Assembly: GCF_000153105.1 (NCBI RefSeq)
Contig: NZ_CH672377.1
Location: forward strand, 1,126,724 to 1,190,723
Length of the DNA: 64,000 nucleotides
Direction: 5' to 3'
Origin: Blastopirellula marina DSM 3645
GTDB lineage: Bacteria; Planctomycetota; Planctomycetia; Pirellulales; Pirellulaceae
The position numbers and the translations under genes were made by a program. Shown piece after piece: positions 1-8,073 of the stretch (positions within the stretch are counted from its first letter, which is position 1; every line of letters begins with the position of its first letter). A model generated the notes under the pieces. The model was not told the DNA's origin, ran no database searches, and saw only the letters and a list, made by a program, of their open reading frames with translations.

Positions 1-102
1 TTCGCAGACGATGACGCGACGATCGGGATCACGTTGCAGTATTTCGTAGGCGGTTGCGAGCCCGACGATTCCTCCCCCCAAAACGATAGCATCGTAGCGC
101 AT
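1..102 (-). CDS. FAD-dependent oxidoreductase, N-terminal fragment (LhgO-like)
   Basis: Only the first 34 codons lie in the window; the gene runs off the left edge. The reading from the ATG at 102 begins MRYDAIVLGGGIVGLATAYE, a classic FAD/NAD Rossmann beta-alpha-beta start with the GxGxxG nucleotide-binding loop. The exact style (GGGIVGLATAY followed by LLQRDP-like residues and a V-I-V-C-E strand end) is that of L-2-hydroxyglutarate oxidase LhgO and related DAO-family flavoproteins. Its ATG overlaps the stop of the upstream gene as TAATG, so the two are probably translationally coupled. The family call is inferred from a short stretch; other DAO-type oxidoreductases are possible. Confidence 0.7.
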   Translation of the reverse strand, partial: MRYDAIVLGGGIVGLATAYEILQRDPDRRVIVCE

Positions 103-440
103 TACGAATCTTGCTCGCTGCTAGCTGAACCAAGGGTTTTCAGTTTGCGTCCCAGCTTCTGCTCGACCGCATCGACTTTTGTTTGCAGGCGGCCTGAATA
201 GCCAGCTCGATAATCAAGTTTTGCTGTGCATGTAACACGGTCGCAATCGGCGGCCATCGCCTCTAAACAGGCTTTGAGAACTGCTAGCACCTGATCAATC
301 TCGCCTTCAATGATCGTTCCCATGGCATGAAGTCGATATTCGAGACCACTTTTGTCGATAATATCGAGACTGCGGGCAACGTACTCGCTGACACTGTCCC
401 CTTTATTAAGGGGCGACATGCTGAATTCCAACAGGACCAT
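102..440 (-). CDS. MTH1187 family thiamine-binding protein
   Basis: A 112-residue protein starting MVLLEFSMSPLNKGDSVSEY, which matches the start of the MTH1187/YkoF-like thiamine-binding family (small ferredoxin-fold proteins around 100 aa that bind thiamine or its phosphates). The conserved central LEYRLHAMGTIIEGE segment is also present. The function as a cytoplasmic thiamine carrier or sensor is family knowledge; no riboswitch or thiamine gene is visible nearby. The stop codon overlaps the start of the flavoprotein downstream by one base (TAATG), pointing to a two-gene operon. No strong Shine-Dalgarno is seen before the ATG. Confidence 0.85.
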   Translation of the reverse strand: MVLLEFSMSPLNKGDSVSEYVARSLDIIDKSGLEYRLHAMGTIIEGEIDQVLAVLKACLEAMAADCDRVTCTAKLDYRAGYSGRLQTKVDAVEQKLGRKLKTLGSASSEQDS

Positions 441-628
441 GGCTCAATCAATGTTTCGCTAGCGGAAATATTTTTGCAATTCGTGAACCGGTTCACCTTT
501 GAGACGAAAAGTGCTCTAGAGCCGGCCAGGACCAATCACTAGACTACGCCCCCTCAAGTTTCACCGCGAGAGACAGTTGAACTCCCTGATCGCGCTGAAG
601 TTTTAACGGCAAGAGCGGAAGTAGAACG

Positions 629-1693
629 ATGAATTTCGGAACAGGCGACAGAACGAATCTCCGTTACGCGGTTTGCGTCGCCGTAGGGATGATTGCCTGG
701 CTGCTCTTCGGCATTGGATCAGCGCTGGCTCAATATCCAGAAGCCTACCAGCGCGATCTCGATACCTTAATACCCGGTGACGAATATACCGGCCCTCGTC
801 CAACTTTTGCTATTTCGCATCTCGAAGCAGGCAACCAGGAAGCGTTGCCCTTTCCGGACCGGCCGATTGAAGTTTCCGAATACGAACTGAACAATCAACC
901 ATGGTACGACGCTTCAGGCGACTACGATGATTGGCAAGTCTTGCCCACCGGGCATATCTACAAAGCACATCTGGCGAACGTCAAAGAATCTCGCATGGCG
1001 GTGAAGATTGTCGATCTCACCGGCGACACGACCATTTTGGACGGCAACCTCGGCGGACGCTTTGGCGTCTTCCGCTATGGCAATCATGATCCCTATATGC
1101 CGCAAGGCATCCAGTGGGACGTCGAAGGTTCGGCGCATGTGCGACTCGACATTCCGGAAGAAGTGGACGTTCGCGCCGTCGACTTTCGCGCCGGTAATCA
1201 GTTGACTTGGAGCTACGACCAGGCGCCCAATCACCGTTCGCGCTTCGGTTACTATCACCTCAGTTCGCATCTGGGGGACGAGTTCCTGATCAAGAATCCC
1301 GGCTATAACCGGCTAAACTACTCACGTGACGTGCTGATCTTTGGACACTCGATTTATCTGCGCGAAAAGATTCGCATCTATGGACAAATCGGCTGGGCGT
1401 TTTATACGACCAGCCTCTCCAAGCCGTGGGAACTGGACTTCGGATTCGAATGGTCACCGATCTACGCTACAGGCCCCTGGGGAGAACCCTTTTTCGCGAT
1501 CGATGGGCATCTTCGCGAAGACGTCAATTGGGGCGGAACGGTTACCGTACAAACCGGCTGGGCCTGGGTCGGCGATGATTCCGGTCATCTCTTGCGAATC
1601 GGTTTGCAATATCTGAATGGAGCGAGCAGTCAATACTCGTTCACCGGTTATTCAGAACAGCAAATCGGCTTCGGCATCTGGTACGACTACTAG
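629..1693 (+). CDS. DUF1207 family secreted/outer-membrane protein
   Basis: 354 residues. A hydrophobic signal peptide ends at about residue 35 (ALAQ/YPEA). The mature part carries the segments typical of planctomycete DUF1207 proteins: W-x-V-L-P-x-G-x-I-Y-K-A near residue 105, LDGNLGGRFGVFRYG, WDVEGSAHVRLD, YYHLSSHLGDEF, NYSRDV, WELDFGFEW and a C-terminal QQIGFGIWYDY. Alternating aromatic strands and a C-terminal aromatic residue suggest an outer-membrane beta-barrel, which is inference. Biochemical function is unknown. The start is supported by GGAAG seven bases upstream. The gene stands alone and converges on the lipoprotein gene to its right, with a shared hairpin between them. Confidence 0.8.
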   Translation: MNFGTGDRTNLRYAVCVAVGMIAWLLFGIGSALAQYPEAYQRDLDTLIPGDEYTGPRPTFAISHLEAGNQEALPFPDRPIEVSEYELNNQPWYDASGDYDDWQVLPTGHIYKAHLANVKESRMAVKIVDLTGDTTILDGNLGGRFGVFRYGNHDPYMPQGIQWDVEGSAHVRLDIPEEVDVRAVDFRAGNQLTWSYDQAPNHRSRFGYYHLSSHLGDEFLIKNPGYNRLNYSRDVLIFGHSIYLREKIRIYGQIGWAFYTTSLSKPWELDFGFEWSPIYATGPWGEPFFAIDGHLREDVNWGGTVTVQTGWAWVGDDSGHLLRIGLQYLNGASSQYSFTGYSEQQIGFGIWYDY

Positions 1694-1700
1694 TCGTCAA

Positions 1701-1722
1701 GCAAGCGGAAGGGTCCGCTTGC
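1701..1722. terminator. hairpin between convergent genes
   Basis: Perfect 9-bp inverted repeat GCAAGCGGA / TCCGCTTGC with an AGGG loop, lying in the 47-bp gap between the DUF1207 gene and the convergent lipoprotein gene. No T-run follows, so termination is inferred from position and stem strength. Confidence 0.6.
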
Positions 1723-1740
1723 CTGCGATTCTTTGGCGTT

Positions 1741-2151
1741 CTACTTGGCTCGTTCAACGGTGAAAGTCGGCGTATTCATGCCGGCGGTCACTTCGAGTTC
1801 CAATCCTGAAGTTTCGTAGCTTTGGAACTTCGCTTCGATCACTTTGCCAACGCGTTCATCGCCGGTGGCCTGACGCGGCACGATCAGCACGCGATGCTTT
1901 CCTGGCAATGCGCCATCTTCGGCCTCGAAGGTCGAAATGACGAACTTCCCCTCGTCATCGATCGAACCGCGTGCGCTGACATCTTGTTCCAGAGAATCGA
2001 ACTCGACGGCGCCGCCTCTAAGTTCTCTTGCCGGTGCGCCATCGGGATAAACGATCGATCCGTGCACCGGATAGGTTCCGTTTCCGCAGCCGGCGGTAAC
2101 GCCCAGAATCGCGAAACAGCTAAAAGCAAACAGCGCATGTCGATATTCCAT
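1741..2151 (-). CDS. small lipoprotein, carboxypeptidase-regulatory-like fold
   Basis: 136 residues with a lipoprotein signal peptide whose lipobox is VTAGC (Cys about residue 22). The mature part begins TYPVHGSIVYPDGAPARELRGGAVEF and continues with GSIDDEGKFVISTF and LPGKHRVLIVPR. This is the layout of the very common planctomycete lipoproteins with a transthyretin/carboxypeptidase-regulatory-like beta-sandwich, which often neighbour DUF1559 genes as here. Role unknown; likely periplasm- or membrane-facing. AGGGA sits just upstream of the ATG. It is divergent from the three DUF1559 genes that follow. Confidence 0.8.
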   Translation of the reverse strand: MEYRHALFAFSCFAILGVTAGCGNGTYPVHGSIVYPDGAPARELRGGAVEFDSLEQDVSARGSIDDEGKFVISTFEAEDGALPGKHRVLIVPRQATGDERVGKVIEAKFQSYETSGLELEVTAGMNTPTFTVERAK

Positions 2152-2463
2152 AAATATCCCTGTAATTATGTAAAATAACGCTTTTAATCCCCCTCTATTC
2201 TAGTACATTTGTCATGAAACGGAAAGAGTTTGAGATCTATTGCAGCTTTTTAGGAATTTTCGCAATCAACCCTCTCCCCCACAGAAAAGGGGCAACGTCC
2301 CTCGCTCATTCCGAAGACTGTTTCTCCCCATCCTGCAAACTAACACGACCGCATTTCGCCTTTAAGTCGCCCCGAAATGGCGCTGATGCGTGCAATCCGC
2401 TCCCTCTCATGCCTGAGATCGGATTAATCCATTTCCTGGTTTGTACTGCCAAAGGGCGAACTC
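2152..2463. other. divergent intergenic region
   Basis: 312 bases between the divergent lipoprotein and first DUF1559 genes. The left half is AT-rich and presumably holds both promoters. I see no convincing consensus promoter, RNA gene or repeat in it. Confidence 0.5.
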
Positions 2464-3363
2464 ATGACGTATCCCATTTCCACTCGTCGCGAAGGACGAG
2501 CCGCTTTCACCTTGGTGGAACTTCTTGTCGTGATTGCGATTATCGGCGTGTTAATCGCTTTGCTGTTGCCAGCAGTTCAACAGGCGCGTGAAGCAGCCCG
2601 CCGAATGAGCTGTAGCAACAATCTAAAACAGATGGGACTGGCGCTGCACAATCACCACGATACCTACGGACACTTGCCCAATAGTCGTCGCGACGCCTAT
2701 CCCAACTGGATCGTCGATACCCTGAAGTTCCTCGAGCAAAACAACTTGTCGGAACAATGGGACCGCAGCAAGAACTACTATCACGCAGATAACCAAACGG
2801 CCCGAGAAACTGCGGTCGAACAGTTATATTGCCCCTCACGTCGCGGGCCCATGCTGAGCGAACCAGAGTCGCTACAAAACTCCGGCTCAACTTTCGTGGT
2901 CGGCATGGTCGCGGATTATGCCGCCAACGTTGGCACCGGCACGAATGACTATGCCAATAGCGCGACATTCACCGGTTTGTTCCGACTCTTCGGAACCAGC
3001 GGCAGTGGAGCGCCGCAAGGCCTGTCGTTCCGAGACGTCACCGACGGCACGAGCAACACGTTTCTTGTCGGCGAGAAGCATGTCGACATCCAAAAGTTCG
3101 GAGTCGGAGGACTCGACTTCACCGACGGCGGCGCCTACAACGGCGACGGCTTCAACTCGATGCGCTTCGCTGGCCCCAGCAAAACGCTGGCCCGCTCTCC
3201 CGCCGACACGGCTTCCAACATCTTCGGAAGCTACCATCCCGGCATCTGCCAATTCGTATTCGTGGACGGCAGCGTTCGCAATATTCCTGTGACGATTAAT
3301 GCAACGACCCTCGGCTATCTGGCGGCTCGCAACGACGGCGAAGTGGTCAACACCGATTGGTAG
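2464..3363 (+). CDS. DUF1559 pseudopilin-like protein (copy 1)
   Basis: 299 residues. A short basic leader is followed by [20 protein letters not shown] (from about residue 18), the type IV prepilin-like N-methylation/transmembrane helix with the conserved Glu at +5 of the mature helix. Then come [20 protein letters not shown] and a C-terminal H-x-G-x-x-Q-F-x-x-x-D-G-S-V-R segment. This is the DUF1559 family, greatly expanded in planctomycetes; members are exported, membrane-anchored and of unknown function. AAGGG precedes the ATG. It is the first of three tandem paralogues on this strand, each with its own spacer and hairpin, so probably separate transcripts. Confidence 0.93.
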   Translation: MTYPISTRREGRAAFTLVELLVVIAIIGVLIALLLPAVQQAREAARRMSCSNNLKQMGLALHNHHDTYGHLPNSRRDAYPNWIVDTLKFLEQNNLSEQWDRSKNYYHADNQTARETAVEQLYCPSRRGPMLSEPESLQNSGSTFVVGMVADYAANVGTGTNDYANSATFTGLFRLFGTSGSGAPQGLSFRDVTDGTSNTFLVGEKHVDIQKFGVGGLDFTDGGAYNGDGFNSMRFAGPSKTLARSPADTASNIFGSYHPGICQFVFVDGSVRNIPVTINATTLGYLAARNDGEVVNTDW

Positions 3364-3384
3364 TTTGAAGCGGCATGCCATCTA

Positions 3385-3420
3385 CAGCCGGGCTCGTATC
3401 TATGCGACCCGGCTTGCCTT
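3385..3420 (+). terminator. candidate terminator after DUF1559 copy 1
   Basis: Imperfect inverted repeat AGCCGGG-CTCG / CGAC-CCGGCT about 20 bases after the stop codon, followed by a weak pyrimidine tail (TGCCTTT). Confidence 0.5.
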
Positions 3421-3680
3421 TATCAAACACAAATGGCAATTCTTGGGCGATATCTTCCCCATTCCGTTAGTTTATTCTTGACTAGCGACGCCACCGAATC
3501 ATGAGCGTAGATATCTTGTTTGGAATTATCTGCACCGCAAACCACTTGCAATGCCGATAAATCTTCTACAATAAAGCGCAGCGGCTTTGAGTGTTTTTTT
3601 AAAGTCGTTATTTTCATCTGATTTCAGATATTTACTTAGATCTCTTATCCACTTTTCTTCTTTACGAAGGCGGCCGCAGA
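3415..3680. other. intergenic spacer between DUF1559 copies 1 and 2
   Basis: The 317-base gap between the two genes holds the hairpin above and then AT-rich DNA, including a T-rich stretch near 3593-3660 that presumably carries the copy 2 promoter. No gene-like coding signal or repeat was recognised. Confidence 0.4.
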
Positions 3681-4559
3681 ATGCAGATCTCCTCTCAGCG
3701 AACTCGTTTCCGGACCGGGTTTACCTTGGTCGAGTTGTTGGTCGTTATTGCGATCATCGGCGTTTTGATCGCCCTATTGCTCCCCGCCGTCCAACAAGCT
3801 CGCGAAGCGGCGCGGCGCATGAGTTGCTCCAACAATTTGAAACAGTTGGGACTAGCGATGCACAACCACCACGACACGTTCGGTTCGCTCCCCTGCAGCC
3901 GCAAAGACTTCCACCAGACTTGGCTCGTCGATATCTTGCCGTTCATTGAACAGACAAATGTCTACGATCAGTGGGACCTAACCAAAAACATTTACCACGC
4001 CGACAATCAAGTCGCCCGGGAAATCTCGGTCGAAGCGTACTTCTGCCCTTCGCGGCGCGACGGCTCGGAACTGAGCCAAGACACCAAGAGCGATGGTGAT
4101 GCCTACACGATTAAAGGAGCGCTCGCGGACTACGCTTGTAACGCTGGAACCGGCGTAAACGACTACTTCAACGAACCTACGTTTAACGGCGTCTTCTGCC
4201 TGAACGGGCAAGGAGCGACCAAAGGACTTGGACTACGGGATGTTACCGACGGAACGAGTAATACCTTCATGGTCGGTGAAAAGCATGTCAACCTGGATCA
4301 TTTCGGCGAGAAAGCCTACGGCGACAGCCCTGCCTATAACGGGGATCACGGTCAGTCGAATCGGTACACAGGCTCCGGCCGCTCTTTAGCTCGCACGAAC
4401 CGCGACACGAGCGCTAATATCTTTGGAAGCTATCACCCTGGCATTTGCCAGTTTGTCTTCGTCGATGGAAGCGTCCGCAATGTGAACATCACGACTAGCA
4501 CCACGATCCTTGGTCGTCTGGGGGCGCGAAATGACGGTGAAGTCGTGAGTCTCGATTAG
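3681..4559 (+). CDS. DUF1559 pseudopilin-like protein (copy 2)
   Basis: 292 residues, same architecture as copy 1: basic leader, [20 protein letters not shown] helix from about residue 14, [20 protein letters not shown], then a globular domain with two CPSRR-type and [16 protein letters not shown] segments. The N-terminal 60 residues are nearly identical to both neighbours, whereas the globular domain differs throughout, as expected for paralogues sharing an export and anchoring helix but differing in outer surface. GAAGG lies upstream of the ATG. Function unknown; membrane-anchored, outward-facing by analogy with pseudopilins. Confidence 0.93.
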   Translation: MQISSQRTRFRTGFTLVELLVVIAIIGVLIALLLPAVQQAREAARRMSCSNNLKQLGLAMHNHHDTFGSLPCSRKDFHQTWLVDILPFIEQTNVYDQWDLTKNIYHADNQVAREISVEAYFCPSRRDGSELSQDTKSDGDAYTIKGALADYACNAGTGVNDYFNEPTFNGVFCLNGQGATKGLGLRDVTDGTSNTFMVGEKHVNLDHFGEKAYGDSPAYNGDHGQSNRYTGSGRSLARTNRDTSANIFGSYHPGICQFVFVDGSVRNVNITTSTTILGRLGARNDGEVVSLD

Positions 4560-4576
4560 CTAGGCATTTGCCTAGC
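4559..4576 (+). terminator. hairpin after DUF1559 copy 2
   Basis: Perfect 8-bp inverted repeat GCTAGGCA / TGCCTAGC with a two-base loop, overlapping the stop codon. There is no T-run, so its function as a terminator is uncertain. Confidence 0.4.
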
Positions 4577-4784
4577 CCTAATCTGGTAAAGGAATTCTGG
4601 AACGCTAGGAGTTATGGGACTTAATCGCCAGAACTCCCTTAAGCCCCCCCAGCAGGCAAGATTCCTACCGAAATCGAGCTCAGAGCATTTGAGAATCTAT
4701 TAATTTCTGTTATTTTGCAATAATATCCCGCCTATCCGGGATTGATCTTATCTTTTCATCGAAGTTCTCCTGGAATGCTTGTCT

Positions 4785-5681
4785 ATGTTCGCACCTCGTC
4801 GCGACCGATCTCGGATCGGGTTCACCCTAGTTGAGTTGCTGGTCGTCATTGCGATTATCGGCGTCTTAATCGCGCTGTTGCTTCCCGCTGTCCAACAAGC
4901 TCGAGAAGCGGCGCGACGCATGAGCTGCTCCAATAATTTGAAGCAGATCGGCTTGGCGATGCACAATCACCATGACACTTTCGGAAATCTGCCCAATGGC
5001 CGTGTCGACCTCCGTCAGACTTGGCTCGTGGATATTTTGCCGTTTGCGGAACAGCAAGTCTTGTTCGATAAGTGGGACCTGACGAAACAGTACTATGATT
5101 CCGCAAATCAACTGGCTCGTGAAACCCCCTTTTCCGCCTACTTCTGCCCTTCGCGCCGTTCTCCCGAAGAATTGAGCGACGGCGACGTGCGTGACAACTC
5201 ATCCCCGGAAGTTGTTGTCAACGGTGCGCTGGCGGACTATGCGGCGAATGCCGGAACCACCGGCACTGACTACTGGACCTCGACTTCCTTCAACGGCGTG
5301 TTTTACCGCCTCCAAGGAGACCCGTCGAGTTCCGGCAATCGAGGCGGTTTGGCATTCCGCGACATCACCGATGGTCTCAGCAACACGTTCCTGATCGGTG
5401 AGAAGCACGTTCACATCGATCACTTCGGGGAAAAGGGATATGGTGACAGCGGCGCCTATGACGGCGACCACGGCAGTTCTGTTCGCAAGGCGGGCACAGG
5501 GAATGCGTTAGTTCGTACGATTCGCGATACCAGCGGCGGCCTGTTTGGCAGTTACCATCCGGGGATTTGCCAGTTCGTCTTTGGCGACGGCAGCGTGCGT
5601 AACATCAATGTCACCATCAACACGACCACGCTCGGCAACATGGCCGCGCGCAATGATGGCCAAGTCATCACCTTCGATTAA
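4785..5681 (+). CDS. DUF1559 pseudopilin-like protein (copy 3)
   Basis: 298 residues from the ATG at 4785; a TTG two codons earlier is an alternative start. Leader [12 protein letters not shown] precedes the [20 protein letters not shown] prepilin-like helix and the [20 protein letters not shown] segment. The C-terminal domain has the [17 protein letters not shown] motif. This copy carries a small insertion (around residues 180-190, DPSSSGNRG) relative to the other two. Last of the tandem triplet and followed by a good terminator. Specific role unknown. Confidence 0.92.
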   Translation: MFAPRRDRSRIGFTLVELLVVIAIIGVLIALLLPAVQQAREAARRMSCSNNLKQIGLAMHNHHDTFGNLPNGRVDLRQTWLVDILPFAEQQVLFDKWDLTKQYYDSANQLARETPFSAYFCPSRRSPEELSDGDVRDNSSPEVVVNGALADYAANAGTTGTDYWTSTSFNGVFYRLQGDPSSSGNRGGLAFRDITDGLSNTFLIGEKHVHIDHFGEKGYGDSGAYDGDHGSSVRKAGTGNALVRTIRDTSGGLFGSYHPGICQFVFGDGSVRNINVTINTTTLGNMAARNDGQVITFD

Positions 5682-5712
5682 CGGTCCCGCGGCAACACCC
5701 CATCTGCCGTCG

Positions 5713-5748
5713 AAAAGCTCGGCGAGCTTTGGTTCGCAGAGCTTTTTT
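5713..5748 (+). terminator. rho-independent terminator
   Basis: AAAAGCTC / GAGCTTTT stem with an 18-base GC-containing loop followed by a T6 run, 30 bases after the DUF1559 copy 3 stop. Confidence 0.65.
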
Positions 5749-5764
5749 GTGCGCGGAACGGCGC

Positions 5765-6265
5765 TTAGGACCGGCGTCCAAAACGCTCGTAATACAGCAG
5801 GCCCGCGATGGTCTTGCCATCTTTGATGCGGCCATCGCCGATCATCGCGATCGCGTCGGCAAGCGGCACGATCAGGTTTTCGATTTCTTCACCCGCTTCA
5901 CGTTCGGGAGGCCCCTCGGTGAGTCCCGTGGCGACGTAAACAAACATCCGCTCATCCATGATTCCCGGCGATGGATAGAACTGGACCAGTAGTTCGACCG
6001 ATTCGGCGGAATAGCCGGTCTCTTCGGTCAGCTCGCGGGCGGCGGTCACCTCGGGCGGCTCATTCGGTTCGAGCGTGCCGGCCGGTAGTTCGATCAACGT
6101 TTCGTCGACGGCAACTCGATAGTTGCGAATCAAACAAATCTGATCGGCGTCAACAATCGGCAATATTACCGCGGCGCCGGGATGACGGACGATATCGCGC
6201 TGGCGTCCGTCGTGCACTACCCGATCCACCGCGAAACGAATTCCTTCATAGCGACGATCGACCAT
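5765..6265 (-). CDS. NUDIX hydrolase (ADP-ribose pyrophosphatase-like)
   Basis: 166 residues from the ATG at 6265. The complete NUDIX box GTLEPNE-x7-RELTEETGY (G-x5-E-x7-R-E-x2-E-E-x-G) coordinates the divalent metal used to hydrolyse nucleoside diphosphate-X substrates. The surrounding HPGAAVILP, CLIRNYR and ELPAGTLE segments are those of ADP-ribose/ADP-sugar pyrophosphatases. The open frame runs upstream to 6490, but that extension crosses the terminator hairpin of the neighbouring gene and lacks family similarity, so I chose the internal ATG; a start a little further upstream remains possible. Confidence 0.8.
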   Translation of the reverse strand: MVDRRYEGIRFAVDRVVHDGRQRDIVRHPGAAVILPIVDADQICLIRNYRVAVDETLIELPAGTLEPNEPPEVTAARELTEETGYSAESVELLVQFYPSPGIMDERMFVYVATGLTEGPPEREAGEEIENLIVPLADAIAMIGDGRIKDGKTIAGLLYYERFGRRS

Positions 6266-6449
6266 CCATTTCCCTTTGCGAAAAACCTGCTGGATCTGCG
6301 CGTGATGTTCGACACATTGCCGAAAAAAACCTGAGAGTCTGCGCACACCAAGGGCGAGCATACCAACGTCACCCACCAACGTTAACCAGAGGGCGATGGT
6401 TGTTTCGTGCCTATGCTGCCGCAACATCGCATCTGGACGCTCGGCGCAT

Positions 6450-6480
6450 AAAAAAAGGGACGAGCGCTGCGGCTCGTCCC
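6450..6480 (-). terminator. rho-independent terminator of EF-hand gene
   Basis: Read on the minus strand: 9-bp stem GGGACGAGC / GCTCGTCCC with a 6-base loop, then a run of seven T. It sits 23 bases after the EF-hand gene stop and argues against the longer NUDIX start. Confidence 0.8.
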
Positions 6481-6502
6481 CTTCTGACATGATTCGCGCT
6501 GA

Positions 6503-7216
6503 TTAGCGATTCCCGCCCTGGCCTCCCTGCCCGCGAGGTCCGCTTTGACCGCCACCCTGACCGCGTGGGCCACGTTCGCCGCGAGGGCCGCCTTGTTGAC
6601 CATCAGGGCTCTGTCCACCGCGTTGACCGCCGGGGACGCCCTGCATCATTTGAGCGCATTGCTCTTCTTGCTCATCGGTCAAAATATTCGCCAATTCGGC
6701 GTTCACCTTTTGTTGCAGCGCGGCCATTTGGGCCTGTTGCTGCGGAGTTAGTTTCAACATCTGCTGCAGGAAGCTAGGCATCACTTCGCCGATGCGCGGA
6801 GGTCCCATCATGCCGCCCGGTCCCATACCAGGTCCACCTTGGCCCATGCCGGGTCCACCTTGGCCCCCTTGCTGTCCGCGGGCGTTGCTCACTTGGCTGG
6901 CGAAATGTGTTTTCAACTCATCGGCAGTCACGACGTCGTCTTTGTTGGCGTCCGCCGCCGTGAACAAGCGAAGTAAGCGACGATCGGTTACTTCGGCCTT
7001 GGAGAGCTGGCCATCTTGATCAGCGTCGAGCTTCATCAGTCGGGCCAGCATCTCGTCGGGCGCACCGCCCCGTTGCTGGTTGCCGCCCCGTTGACCTCCG
7101 GGACCACCAGGTCCTCCCTGTCCGCCTGGACCACCGGGGCCTTGCGCCCAAAGTGAGGTCGTCGCCAATCCCAATGCCGCGGCGATTGCCAGCGACGCTA
7201 TGTTTTGCCATCTCAT
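6503..7216 (-). CDS. secreted Gly/Gln-rich EF-hand protein
   Basis: 237 residues with a signal peptide (cleavage near TSLWA/QGPG). The mature protein starts with a GPGGQGG low-complexity tract, then two EF-hand calcium loops (DADQDGQLSKAE near residue 65 and DANKDDVVTADE near 93), a GPGM-rich linker, a helical LTPQQQAQMAALQQKVNAELANILTDEQ segment and another Gly/Arg/Gln-rich tail. It resembles planctomycete EF-hand proteins with unknown roles; calcium binding is inferred from the loops. AGGAG is eight bases before the ATG. It lies 32 bases after the dioxygenase gene, so the two are likely cotranscribed. Confidence 0.85.
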   Translation of the reverse strand: MRWQNIASLAIAAALGLATTSLWAQGPGGPGGQGGPGGPGGQRGGNQQRGGAPDEMLARLMKLDADQDGQLSKAEVTDRRLLRLFTAADANKDDVVTADELKTHFASQVSNARGQQGGQGGPGMGQGGPGMGPGGMMGPPRIGEVMPSFLQQMLKLTPQQQAQMAALQQKVNAELANILTDEQEEQCAQMMQGVPGGQRGGQSPDGQQGGPRGERGPRGQGGGQSGPRGQGGQGGNR

Positions 7217-7248
7217 GTTCCAAGCTCCTGAAGAAAAGAAAGACCGCC

Positions 7249-7947
7249 TTAGCGTGAACCGCGGCGATTGGAAGGGAAATCTCGATCGTTCGGAGTACGT
7301 CCGATGACGAAATCAAAAGAGGCCGTCAGCTCGCCGATTTTGGAATCAGCGATCGGCGTAAAGTCGGTTGTCACCAATTCGCGATCAATCAGGTCGCCTG
7401 CACTGCGGTAAACGCCGTCGCGAGCATTTCCTTCTGCTCCGGCCACAAAGATCTGCGTCGTCAGCACTTCTCGTCCACCGACCTTCACTTTCGCGTGAAT
7501 GTGACCGGCCGGACGCCCTGGATAGGGAACCGGCTTGATCGTGCGAAAGCGATATTCGCCGGTCGACGCCGTTTCAAATCGACCGAACCCCTGGAAGTGT
7601 TTGTCTTGTTGGCTCTGCTTGCGTCCGCTATCAGCAGTATGCAGATAAACGGCGTTCGCGTCGCATTGCCAGATCTCGACGGTTGCGTTGCGAATTGGTT
7701 CGCCGCTGCTCGACAACACGCGCCCCGTCAAATGCGTGATCTCGCCCACGGCCGGCGTGATGCTGTCTTGGATCAAGATCAGGTCGTTATCCTGATCAAG
7801 CGGCATCTTATCGGGATAGAACGGCCCTTCGGTCAACGCAGGAGAGGGCATCAGATAGTCGGCGAAAAACCCACGGGTCGAAAAACAGGCGATGCCGAAA
7901 GCGCCCGCTATCCAGCGGCGGCGAGAAAGCGAAGTCGAAGGATTCAT
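7249..7947 (-). CDS. intradiol ring-cleavage dioxygenase-like protein, Tat-type signal
   Basis: 232 residues. An SRRRWIAGA twin-arginine-like leader suggests Tat export. The core has GRVLSSSGEPIRNATVEIWQCDANAVYLHTAD, FQGFGRFET, YRFRTIKPVPYPGRPAGHIHAKV: the protocatechuate 3,4-dioxygenase-like fold with the four non-haem Fe(III) ligands Tyr (NAVY), Tyr (VPYPG), His and His (HIH) all present. Catechol-type substrate is family knowledge; the real substrate is unknown. A TTG three codons upstream is also possible, but the ATG at 7947 is better spaced from AGGA. A downstream EF-hand gene follows closely. Confidence 0.85.
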   Translation of the reverse strand: MNPSTSLSRRRWIAGAFGIACFSTRGFFADYLMPSPALTEGPFYPDKMPLDQDNDLILIQDSITPAVGEITHLTGRVLSSSGEPIRNATVEIWQCDANAVYLHTADSGRKQSQQDKHFQGFGRFETASTGEYRFRTIKPVPYPGRPAGHIHAKVKVGGREVLTTQIFVAGAEGNARDGVYRSAGDLIDRELVTTDFTPIADSKIGELTASFDFVIGRTPNDRDFPSNRRGSR

Positions 7948-8073
7948 AGCTCTCAAATTCCTGGGGACAAATCGATGCGGATCGGGCGTTCGGCGTCACC
8001 CGGCGACATCTGATACAACCGATTTAACAGTAGAATGTGTCGTCGGTGGTGAAAAATGTCGAAAAAACGCGGC

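Noticed and set aside
6266..6490. Longer N-terminus of the NUDIX protein
   Set aside because: This extension includes the terminator of the neighbouring EF-hand gene and has no family similarity.
6503..7216. Repetitive Gly/Gln-coding DNA as a possible CRISPR or tandem repeat array
   Set aside because: The periodicity follows GPGGQGG codons within a coding frame; no spacer-repeat organisation.
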